A program made the translations under genes and the position numbers. From positions 1-20,441 of IMG/VR virus record IMGVR_UViG_3300010155_000136: 20,441 nt of DNA; one strand, given 5' to 3'. Positions 8,982-18,800 of the stretch are shown here, piece after piece. Source of the DNA: a virus. The notes beneath the pieces were generated by a model. It did no database searches. It saw only the letters and a list, made by a program, of their open reading frames with translations, and was not told where the DNA came from. Each line of letters starts with the position of its first letter. Position 1 is the first letter of the stretch.

Positions 8982-9350
8982 ATGACTGCTTTTGGTGTAG
9001 CACTACCTTTACGACGGAGCGATTCCGACGGTTTTGTGATGATAAGAACAATTAAGCACTTGGTTCGTCAAAATTTAAAAATGTTAGTTTTAACAACGCC
9101 GGGGGAAAGAGTAATGTTGCCGGATTACGGAGTGGGACTCAGGGCATATTTGTTTCAAAATTTCCAACAAGATACGATAGCTCAAATTGATGCACGAATC
9201 CGACAACAAGTAAGAAAATATATGCCAGCAGTCAGTATTGAATCAGTTTCCTTTAATACCACTAACCAGGAAGTTAATACTCTTTCGATTTCTCTCAATT
9301 ATTCAATACCCAATATCAATGTAAAAGATTTGTTAAACATTACTATTTAA
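8982..9350 (+). CDS. gp25: Baseplate wedge protein, T4 gp25 / GPW family
   Basis: A 122-aa protein, within the usual size range of the gp25/P2 gpW family. The family signature is clear: a helical lead (MIRTIKHLVRQNLKMLVLT, residues 20-38), then TPGER (39-43) with the conserved Glu-Arg pair, then LPDYGVGLRAYLF (46-58), a helix with QIDARIRQQVRKYMP, and a closing beta hairpin ending in DLLNITI. In contractile tails this protein sits at the wedge-sheath junction and bears a sheath-like handshake fold that helps start sheath polymerisation. It is followed after 16 bases by the gp6/J-type gene, the canonical W-J order of P2-like and T4-like phages. Function is assigned from family resemblance and synteny, and the two agree. 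Confidence 0.93.
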   Translation: MTAFGVALPLRRSDSDGFVMIRTIKHLVRQNLKMLVLTTPGERVMLPDYGVGLRAYLFQNFQQDTIAQIDARIRQQVRKYMPAVSIESVSFNTTNQEVNTLSISLNYSIPNINVKDLLNITI

Positions 9351-9354
9351 ATTT

Positions 9355-9358
9355 GAGG
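9355..9358 (+). promoter_or_regulatory. Ribosome binding site of the gp6-like gene
   Basis: GAGG lies 8 bases before ATG 9367 in the short gap after the gp25-like gene. It supports this start. Confidence 0.6.
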
Positions 9359-9366
9359 ATTTTTGT

Positions 9367-11163
9367 ATGCCAGACGATCAAAAAAATATAGTTCCTATCG
9401 ATTATACCCATCGAGATTATCAAACCATAAAAAATGATTTGATACAAATTGCAGAAAGATTTTATCCCGATACCTTTCAAGATTTTAGTGAAGGCTCCTT
9501 TGGAGCATTAATGTTGGATGCCGTAGCTTATGTGGGAGACCAACTTTCCTTTTATTTGGATTATAATGTTAATGAGACATTCTTAGATACTGCTTATCAA
9601 TATAATAATGTTCTAAGACATGGACGAATTTTAGGTTATAAATATACCGGGCGCCCCTCGACGTACGGTAAAATTGCCATGTATGTGTTGGTACCCGCAT
9701 CCACAACAGGTGTAGGCCCAGACGAGAATTATATTCCCATTCTTCAAAATGGAAGCAAGTTTACATCTCAGAGCGGATTAGGGTTTATTTTGACTGAAAA
9801 TGTAGACTTTGCGGATCCCAAAAACCCAGTTGTGGCGGCTCGCGTTGACACGACGACCGGCGCTCCTACACAATATGCGATCAAAGCTTATGGAAATGTT
9901 GTTTCGGGCGAGTTCAAAGAACAAAGAATTCCGGTAGGAGGATATCAGCGATTTTTACGCTTACGATTGGCTAGCAATAATGTATCTGAAATTGTTTCAG
10001 TAGTTGATTCACAAGGAAATCAATATTATGAGGTAGATTATCTTTCACAAGATATGGTGTATAAAGAAATCCCTAATATAAATTTTAGAGAAGATACTGT
10101 GGCATCGGTAATAAAGCCCTATCTTGTCTCACGTAAATTTGTTGTCCAAAGAGATCGAATAAATACTTTTTTACAATTTGGAAGCGGCAAGTCAGGCGCA
10201 ACCAATGTAATCGCCGAACCACAAACCGTCGCTATTAATGCATTCGCGCGAGATTATATAACAGACACAACGTTTGATCCTACTCGGTTAATTGAAAATG
10301 AAAATTTAGGAATAGTTCCATCTAATACCACATTGACTGTGATTTATAGAACTACAAACCCTACAAATTCGAATATTGCGGTAGGAGGCCTAACAGGGGT
10401 ATCTAGTGCTATTGTTAATTTTAGTGACATAACACAGCTAGTTGCAACCACCGCCGAAACGGTGAGCAACTCTTTAGAGATCAGCAACGAAGAACCCATT
10501 ATGGGTAACGTATCTCAACTTTCTTCTACGGAGGTTAAAAGACGCATTTATGATACTTTTCCGACCCAAAACAGAGCGGTCACACAAGCTGATTATGAAA
10601 ACGTAGCTTATCGAATGCCGGCTAGTTTTGGTTCTATTAAAAGATGTTCGGTTCAAAAAGACCCCGACTCTCTTAAACGAAATTTAAATATGTATGTTAT
10701 CTCAGAAGATAGTTTTGGAAAATTAATTCAAACCAATTCTACTATTAAGAACAATTTAAAGGTATGGCTCAATCAATATAGAATGATTAACGACACTATT
10801 GATATCCTAGATCCCTATATCATTAATTTAGGGATTGAGTTTGTAGTAAGAGCTTCTAGTGGTGTGGACAAATTTAGTTTATTAGACAATTGTATTACAA
10901 CTTTAGGAAATAAATTTGCAACGCCGTTTTATATTGGCGAGCACATGTATATTAGTAATATTTATCAAGAATTAAAAAATGTACCTGGTGTTTTGGATGT
11001 TATGAAGGTGATGATAAGTAATAGACTGGGCAACAATTACTCTGGTGTAGAAGTACAAATTAATGATAACTTATCTCCCGACGGAACATATTTAATAGCT
11101 CCTAAAAATGCAATTTTTGAAATTAAATATGCGGCAACCGATATTACAGGAAAGATTAGATAA
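9367..11163 (+). CDS. gp6: Baseplate wedge protein, T4 gp6 / baseplate J-like
   Basis: A 598-aa protein close to T4 gp6 in size (about 660 aa) and longer than P2 gpJ. The N-terminus has the typical block IDYTHRDYQTIKNDL (about 11-25), FSEGSFGALMLDAVAYVGDQ (from about 40) and YLDYNVNETFLDTA. This is the helical region that in gp6-type proteins leads into the baseplate J domain. The middle (about 95-370) is beta-rich. Near the C-terminus, WLNQYRMINDTIDILDPYII (about 467-486) followed by NLGIEFVV is a hallmark of gp6-like proteins. In the particle, gp6-type proteins dimerise into the ring that holds the wedges together around the hub. Its stop TAA overlaps the next gene's ATG by one base. The downstream neighbour is not directly the I-type protein; one extra gene lies between. 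Confidence 0.92.
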   Translation: MPDDQKNIVPIDYTHRDYQTIKNDLIQIAERFYPDTFQDFSEGSFGALMLDAVAYVGDQLSFYLDYNVNETFLDTAYQYNNVLRHGRILGYKYTGRPSTYGKIAMYVLVPASTTGVGPDENYIPILQNGSKFTSQSGLGFILTENVDFADPKNPVVAARVDTTTGAPTQYAIKAYGNVVSGEFKEQRIPVGGYQRFLRLRLASNNVSEIVSVVDSQGNQYYEVDYLSQDMVYKEIPNINFREDTVASVIKPYLVSRKFVVQRDRINTFLQFGSGKSGATNVIAEPQTVAINAFARDYITDTTFDPTRLIENENLGIVPSNTTLTVIYRTTNPTNSNIAVGGLTGVSSAIVNFSDITQLVATTAETVSNSLEISNEEPIMGNVSQLSSTEVKRRIYDTFPTQNRAVTQADYENVAYRMPASFGSIKRCSVQKDPDSLKRNLNMYVISEDSFGKLIQTNSTIKNNLKVWLNQYRMINDTIDILDPYIINLGIEFVVRASSGVDKFSLLDNCITTLGNKFATPFYIGEHMYISNIYQELKNVPGVLDVMKVMISNRLGNNYSGVEVQINDNLSPDGTYLIAPKNAIFEIKYAATDITGKIR

Positions 11164-11165
11164 TG
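11161..11165 (+). promoter_or_regulatory. TAATG stop-start overlap
   Basis: The stop of the gp6-like gene (TAA 11161-11163) shares its last base with the ATG of the next gene (11163-11165). This arrangement normally means translational coupling by reinitiation, and so matched amounts of the two products. Confidence 0.8.
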
Positions 11166-12881
11166 GCCATTAAAAGGTATACGGCATCCGCAGATACAAC
11201 AATTGTTAATGCCTACCAATCAAATTTAACCACTCGTGGAACCGGCGCCAATGCAGGTTTAGCGGACATTATGGAGACTTTTTCTATCTACGGCCGTATT
11301 ACTACGAGTTCGGCAGAATTATCTCGAATTTTAGTTAAATTTCCCATCACAGATATCTCTACGGATCGAACTAATAGTGTCATTCCGGCTAGCGGAAGCG
11401 TAAGCTATTATTTGCGATTGTTCAATGCCTCTCATTCAAAAACTGTTCCTGTTGATTATACTCTTACTATCTTAGCCGTATCACAGTCGTGGCAGGAAGG
11501 AGTGGGACTAGATTTAGAGGAATATAAAGATCTTACTAAGGGAAACACGGGCGCCAATTGGATGAGCGCATCAAACACAGCCTATTGGACTGATATCAGT
11601 AACACTGTTTTAGCCGGCGGCTCTTATATTACCGGTGGGAATGTGGCAGGTGTCGTGAATACTGAAATATTTACATTTACGCAAGATTTTGCCAGTGGCC
11701 TAGAAAACGTGGAAGTAAATATCACCCCATTGGTTGAACAATGGATTGCCGGTACTTATTCAAATTACGGAGTAGGAGTTCATCTCTCAGCAAGTTATGA
11801 AGCATTTGAATCCGGTTCTGCAAATTCTGTGGTGTCTCGTATTCCAGGCCAGCTAGCTCTTGATGCACTAGATGACACCCAAAGTGTAATTTATAATCCT
11901 AGTGGATCAACTCGCTCTTATTATACTAAAAGATTTTTTGCAAGAGGTTCTCAATATTTTTTCAAGCGCCCTGTTTTAGAGGCACGTTGGGATAGCCGCA
12001 TAACTGATGATCGAGGAGACTTTTATTTGAGCAGCGCGCTAGCCCCCGCAAGTGATAATTTAAATACCATTTATTTATACAATTATGTACGTGGAAGGTT
12101 AAAAGAGATTCCTGCATTGGGTGACGATAAAAGAATTTATGTAAGTATCTTTTCTGGCTCTACGGGCGGTTTTTATGAAGGTGGCGATGGGGAGGATGTC
12201 CCTCCCTCTACGGTTCCCGTATCTGGCACGACCGGAAGCACTGAAATTTTATCTCCCGATGATGCCGGACATGTGAGTAGTACTAATTTGTTGGTGATCA
12301 CGGGAGGCATTGTTTCCACTGGAATTTATAGCGCTTCCTTTGCCTTGACAGGAAGCACTACTCTTAAAACAATTTATGATGTATGGTTTACGGGAAGTGA
12401 TTCAACGACGAGTGCCTTTGATGCGATCACTCAATATTTTACTGGAACAATAAAACCCCTAACATTTACGGGCCGCCAAAGTAATCGTCACCCTGTATAC
12501 TATTTAAATATTACTAATTTACAAGAAAAATATCGCGCTGGCCAATCTGCTCGATTTAATTTGTATGTGCGAGATAAATATTGGAGCCCCAATATTTATA
12601 CTAAAGCAAACTCTAATATTGAAACAACGACGATTGTGAGTGCTTCTTATAGAGTATATCGAACCCTAGACGCGTACGACGCGATTCCCTATGGTACAGG
12701 AAGCGATCTTCATACGGCCTTATCGTATGATGTGTCGGGTAATTATTTTGATTTCGATATGAACTTATTAGATCCAGGTTATGAATACGCATTTAAATTT
12801 GCATTTTATGACGAAGAATTAAGCAGTTGGACAGAGCAAGATCAGGTGTTTAAATTTAGAGTAGAAAATTATGAGTATTAA
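11163..12881 (+). CDS. Beta-rich virion structural protein between J- and I-type wedge genes
   Basis: A 572-aa protein. The N-terminal 220 residues run YTASADTTIVNAYQSN (6-21), a segment ending SIYGR, LSRILVKFPITDIS, and then a long beta-rich stretch ending near VEVNITPLVEQWIAGTYSNY. This resembles DNRLRE-type beta-sandwich domains, which have a 'lock-in' phrase such as VTPLVQEWVNG...NYGV near the end; NYGVGVHLSASYE follows here. The middle (about 330-440) is Ser/Thr/Gly-rich with short repeated SGSTG/TGSTT segments, probably exposed and variable. The C-terminal 120 residues look like another compact beta domain (YDVSGNYFDFDMNLLDPGYEYAFKF). There is no signal peptide. Coupled to gp6 by TAATG and overlapping the next gene by 11 bases, it is probably a baseplate-attached fibre or adaptor. 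The specific function is unknown. Confidence 0.6.
   Translation: MAIKRYTASADTTIVNAYQSNLTTRGTGANAGLADIMETFSIYGRITTSSAELSRILVKFPITDISTDRTNSVIPASGSVSYYLRLFNASHSKTVPVDYTLTILAVSQSWQEGVGLDLEEYKDLTKGNTGANWMSASNTAYWTDISNTVLAGGSYITGGNVAGVVNTEIFTFTQDFASGLENVEVNITPLVEQWIAGTYSNYGVGVHLSASYEAFESGSANSVVSRIPGQLALDALDDTQSVIYNPSGSTRSYYTKRFFARGSQYFFKRPVLEARWDSRITDDRGDFYLSSALAPASDNLNTIYLYNYVRGRLKEIPALGDDKRIYVSIFSGSTGGFYEGGDGEDVPPSTVPVSGTTGSTEILSPDDAGHVSSTNLLVITGGIVSTGIYSASFALTGSTTLKTIYDVWFTGSDSTTSAFDAITQYFTGTIKPLTFTGRQSNRHPVYYLNITNLQEKYRAGQSARFNLYVRDKYWSPNIYTKANSNIETTTIVSASYRVYRTLDAYDAIPYGTGSDLHTALSYDVSGNYFDFDMNLLDPGYEYAFKFAFYDEELSSWTEQDQVFKFRVENYEY
12871..12881 (+). promoter_or_regulatory. 11-base gene overlap at the start of the last giant gene
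   Basis: ATG 12871 begins inside the last codons of the preceding gene, whose TAA is 12879-12881. Only a weak purine run (AGAG, 12858-12861) precedes it, so translation of the giant protein probably depends on ribosomes finishing the upstream gene. Confidence 0.6.
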
Positions 12882-15800
12882 GAAACTTTTTGGTGCTGAC
12901 ACATCACGAAATTATCTTGGAGACATTACTGAACAAGAAGCATTTGAAAATGCAGAATCGGTAAGAAATGTTAATGCGCTTAAATTAAAGCAAGACACAT
13001 TTGTTCCACAGATAGATTATACTGATCCTAAAAACTTTGCGAAATATGGATCGGCCTATCTTTATTATAAATCAGCGATAGAGAGAATTATTGATTTTTA
13101 TCCTTATGACGGATCAGACGCAGAAATAAATCAATTTTATAATAATTCTCTGGATATTGAAAAGTATATTTTTAATAACTTATATCCTCGTACTAACGGC
13201 CACATTATAATGAGTTCGGACGAGTGGGGAACATTAAGTGGGAGCCTTCAAAGTGGATATGGACTGCCAAGTTCTTTGGAATATATCGATCTTAAAGGGG
13301 GTCCTCATACAATTTATGACGGTAACAAAACAACCCCTCAACTGTTTAGAGATCCTTATTCTTCGAAGCTACAATTTTCTAATCTTTATGAAACTGATTT
13401 ATATGTGTCCGCAAGTTTGCCAGCAGGCTATGGAAGTGGTTCCCGAGAATCTAATTTAAAAGCCGATTTTGATAAAGGTGTTACGATTGAATTTTGGACG
13501 AAAACAGGTTCTATCGATTTGTCCTTAACCAATAAACAAGTTTTGGTAGATGTTTGGAACAATGAGTTATCTTCTAGTGCTTACGCCGGCGCCGCCGGAA
13601 CTAATCCGAATCCCCACTATGGAAGAATTACCGTAATGTTCAATGGTTTATCGGCAGGCTCTCCTTTTAGACTGACGGCCCAATCCGGCGCCACGGGCAT
13701 TTTTGAACAGAGTATTGGGACAGATATTACAGTTGATACATTTGATGATTGGAAACATTACGCTCTCGTAATGTATAACACTGGAAGCGATTTCATTACC
13801 AAACTTTATGTAGATGGTAGAATTAATGATATTAATACTGCAACTAGTACTACTGTTAATGAAATCAATTCTAAAAACATGACAGGTCGCTTGGGAGCTT
13901 TATTAACAGCCCCTTCTGGCGCGGGTGGTAATTCACAAGAAGTAGAAAACATGATCGGCGCCGGAAAACTTAGTGGCTCCGTTGATGAATTTAGATATTG
14001 GAAAGTTATGAGAACCGGTAAACAAATTGGAAAAGATTGGTTTACACAAGTACGAGGGGGCACAAATACTGATATTGCGAACACGACTCTCGGGGTCTAT
14101 TATAAATTTAATGAAGGAATAAGCGGAGATAGCACGACGGATAGTAGCGTACTGGATTATAGTGGGCGCCTTTCTAATGGAACATGGACAGGTTATGAAT
14201 CTGCAGCACGTTCGACAGGTTCAGCGATAATTGAAGCCTCTGCTTCAACTCAGGAATATCGAGATCCCATTATTTATAGCACCAATTCAGAAGTAAGCAC
14301 TTTAAAAGAAAATTTGCTGGCCAGTGGTTCTTATCATGATGCCAATAATAATGCTGCCTTTAAAGATTTGATTCCTAGTTGGGTTTTGGAAGACGATGAG
14401 TTAAGCGAAACCAATAATATTAATATTGTGACCCACATTATGGGAGCCTATTTCGATAAAATTCATGCTTACATTTCTGCTCTCCCCACCTTTAAGAATA
14501 CTTTATATACAAGTGGCGCCTATACGCCTCTTCCTTTTGCTGAACATCTCCCTCAGTCGCTGGGTTTATATTCGCCTGAATTGTTTATTGATGCAGATGT
14601 GATGGAGAAATTTTTAAATCGCGATGATACAACTTTATTTCAAGGAGATTTAACAGAAACTAAAAATCTAATTTACCTTAATCTCTACAATAACATTGCT
14701 AATATTTACAAAGCCAAAGGAACACAAAAAGCTGTTCGTAATATATTGAGATGTTTTCATGCGGGCGAAGAACTGGTTAAACTAAATGCGTATTCTGACA
14801 ATAATATTTATACTCTTTCCAATAATCTTCAACAAACTACTGTCAATAAGAATTATCTTAATTTAAATAATGCAAATAATTTACAGAGCGTGGTATATCA
14901 GGCGCAAGATCCAAGCAATGGAGAATCGCGCGGATACATTTCGGGGAGCGAAGATGCCGCGACCAATGAAAATCCTTATGGACTTACATTAGAAGCAGAT
15001 GTACAGTTTCCATCTTATGTGTTGGGCCCAGATGACCCGGTAGATCGACAACCACTTACCATTTCATTGTTTGGAATGTACTCAGCATCTGTTGATGATG
15101 AGTCGGATCCAACTTTTTTTGCGTCAGATAAAACCAATTTTCAAATATTTGCCGTTCGCTCCGAGCGAGAGTCCGCTGATGTTTATTTTAAATTAACCTC
15201 CTCTCTGGCTCCCTTCCCTCTTCCAGAGCTTACAAGTAGTGTTTTCTTTAATGTTTATGATAATCAACAATGGAATTTTTCTGTAAGAATAAAGCCAAAG
15301 AACTTCCCTCTCGCCGATATGGTTTCTGGATCGTCTCCCGCCTCGTACGATGTAATTTTTAAAGGAATAAATACCGAACTGGGATATGTTAAAGAGAGTT
15401 TTTATCTAACTTCTTCTATTGTTGTGTCAGAAGCCTCCTCTCTGTTAAAGGGGGCAAAACGAGTTTTCGGCGGCGCCCATCGCACAAACATGACCGGAAC
15501 CCTATTGGCCCCTTCTGATGTTCGTATAGGAGGGATAAGATATTGGGGCAAGTACTTAGACGATATTAGTCTTGAACAACACCTATTCGATGTAAATAAT
15601 ATCGGAATTTCTTCATCCTATCAGCATATTTCACCGTTGGATAGTAACAATGTAGGCTACGATATATTAAATTCTAACATGTTGTTTTTAGATTGGAATT
15701 TTGGTAATGTGACCTCATCGGATTCTTCGGGTAATTTTTATGTAACTGACTATAGTTCAGGATCCACACTAATACGCAATAATTATGGATGGGTAGGGGA

Positions 15801-18800
15801 CATCGCCGGCTATCAATATAGTGGATATGGTTATGGATTTAGTGGCTCTGCTACAAATGTAGTTGATAAAACCCCCATCAATACATTTAAATTTATTGAT
15901 CCAGAAATGGTGGTGGCGTCAGATATGATTCAAATTTTGTCTGATGATGATGTGGTATTTGGGAGTGATCTTGCTAATTCTCCCAATTCTATTCCGAGCT
16001 ACCGATATGTTCTAGAAAAAAGTCAATATGCTGCTATATCGCAAGAAATGCTGCAATTTTTTGCAGGGGTGGTTGATTTTAATAATATCGTTGGAGAGCC
16101 TGTTAATCGTTATCGAGATCGTTACAAAACAATGGAAAAACTACGAGAAACGTTTTTTCGCCGCGTCACCGATGTTCAACAAGTAGAAAAATTTATTACC
16201 TACTATAAGTGGTTTGATGATGCACTCGCAGAAATTATAGGACAATTATTGCCTGCATCGGCCGATTTTAATCCTGATATTTTTAATACGGTTGAAAGCC
16301 ATGTTTTGGAAAGAAATAAATATAAAAGCCAATTCCCTACAATAGAATTTGAAGAGCCAGATCTTAATGCTGCGCTAGAAGGCGTATTTGCATCGAGTTA
16401 TCCTTATGTAGAGGGTTCTACTCCATTGCCTTCATCGCCCCGCTCCACTGAAATTAAAAGATGGTATTGGGATCACCGTGCCCTACGACAGGCAGACGAA
16501 ATTACATCACGCAATAGCACCGTGGATGAACAACGAAATATTGTTAGAGATGTGGTATACAACAACCCTCATTTAAGTCAAAGTATTAGTTTCATTTCTG
16601 GAAGTGGTGGCATAGCCGAAAGCACTGCACGTAGTTTTGCGGTTAATCGGCTAGCAAAAACGTTTTTATTGAAAGCATATAGTCCATTTTCTACCGGGGC
16701 TCTCTCCCTTAAAGGGGGTACTAACTTTACCAATAATAAAAATATTAATTTTACATATAACGCACTATATCCCGCTGGGCCGGTTAATACAGAAAACAAT
16801 GTATATGTGCCAGAAAACATTCTGGTAGGATTTACAGACGAGATGGAAGGATACCATGAAACCACCGATCTAAATGATGTAAACGCCAAATATAAGAGAT
16901 ATCTCCCCGTTAATCACGGCCGCAATTGGCAAAATGGATATGGCTATGCTAATGTGAAATCTTCATATGTGTTTCCCTTTAACATTATTAGTCCCGCCGT
17001 TTCATCGGGATTCAATAAACAGGTCATTGACCGAGTTACCGGTAATATTCAAATTACTAATTTGCATCATGATGGGTATGGCACATTCATTGAAGTACCC
17101 ATGCAGGGGCCATTTACGAATTATGCGGTGGGGGGCCATCAATCACGTCATATAAAATTAAATACAGGTAGCGATGATTATACCAATAGGCCCGAAGCGT
17201 GGAAAATATTATTAGGTCAGTGCGCTGGAACCACTAGTACAAGTGGTGCCATTGGGATGGCAGGCGCCGACTATCCGTGGCCTGAAGCAAATGAGGAGAG
17301 TGTTCGCCCCTATCCCTTAACCGGAGCGCAAAAAGCTGTTTACTATCGCGATTTTATTGCTAAGAGCCCCCTGAACATTAAAAACTTAAAGATCGTCACA
17401 GGATCCACCCCACTGGGAAATTATACCAGCAATTACGAAATACTACACAGCGTCGGCGCGTTTGCTAACCCACGAAATTTTATTGAAAATCAACCCACCT
17501 TGCCTACTGAGTTAACGCGCAGTACGCAAGGTCGCTCTATGCTGAGTCTCCACAGAACAGATGAAGAACATTTCCAATTTGTTTCAGATTATTCGGTAAG
17601 TTATTTAACGAGTGCTGCTGGTAAATCTATCATCACAGGAAGATTTGCGGCCCCCGGAGGAATGGAAGTGATGTCCCGAGGATATTTGGATATCCGTGGC
17701 TCAGAATTCTCGGTTTATAATAGTTTGCTTAATAGAAACTTATCTGTCATTAAGCCTTCCCAAGGGCCTAGTGGGACATTTTCAGAAGCCACAGGCGCTG
17801 GCGGCCCCGGCATTCGAGTGAGCGATATTCATCATAAAGATTTTGGGATGCGGGCACACCTAGCCCGTCACAGCGCTCAATTTGGTCGAGATTCACTAAA
17901 TGTGACGGCGTCCGATAATCTTCCTGGAAAAGTATATGATCAATTACCCGCAGCCTATAAGATCAATCGTAATACTAAAAATCGCTTAACCCAGATAGAA
18001 AATTATGGCACTGTTACTACAGGCGCCCTTTATGACAACTGGTTTGTACAGTATCAAATTCCGAGATCAGATAGACAATACTCGTGGTTTACGACCTCCT
18101 TAGCAGATCCTAATTCTGATCGGTATTTGAGTTTTGCCCCGGTTCATGGAGCACTTGCAGGTTATTATTCTAGTTCTGCGGGGATTGTCTCATATTTTGA
18201 TTTTGTATCCGCCAGTAGCGTTTCTTCCTCTACACTACCAACTTTATTTCAGCCAACTACACGAGTAGCTGTTTTTACACTAGATCCTCTTTCAGCTTCC
18301 ACAAATAATATATTAGGTTTCCCGACGGCATCTTCTCCTAATTCTTATTTTAACTCAGTTTTTATCGAGGGAACGGATGCAGCAGTTTCGGTTGCCATTA
18401 CTGGTTCTGCTGCAAACTTCTTCAATTTGTTAATGACGAGCCGCGGCACTACCTATGGGTGGAATTGGAAAAAGACACACCTGCAGAGCAATCCCGTTAC
18501 AATGGGCGAAAGACGCGCTAACGAAATAACAGTGGCAGATGAAAATGATGTTTTATCACGCTATCGCCTTCATCCACTTTCTTTACGAGGCCGGCCCGCT
18601 TTAATTAATTTTGATGCACCCACATCCCCTCTCTCGGCGCGCGACAGAAATTCGAGTCGTCCCAATACAGTCACCATTAAAGCTACAAACAATAATGAGT
18701 TAATATATTTTGGTTCGGTAGACTTAGCAGATTATGTACTTCCTACTATTGATATTACAACGACGCCCTTCTATCAATTAATTGGTGCTAGCCGCACCCA

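Noticed and set aside
9637-9644. TATAAATA, identical to a T4-type late promoter core
   Set aside because: It is inside the gp6-like coding sequence, at codons for a conserved-looking segment. Such an 8-mer is expected by chance in AT-leaning DNA.
13806-14084. 92-codon antisense frame
   Set aside because: Shadow of the LamG-like region, with no recognisable family.
16578-16889. 103-codon antisense frame
   Set aside because: Shadow of the last giant gene, with no motif or initiation signal.
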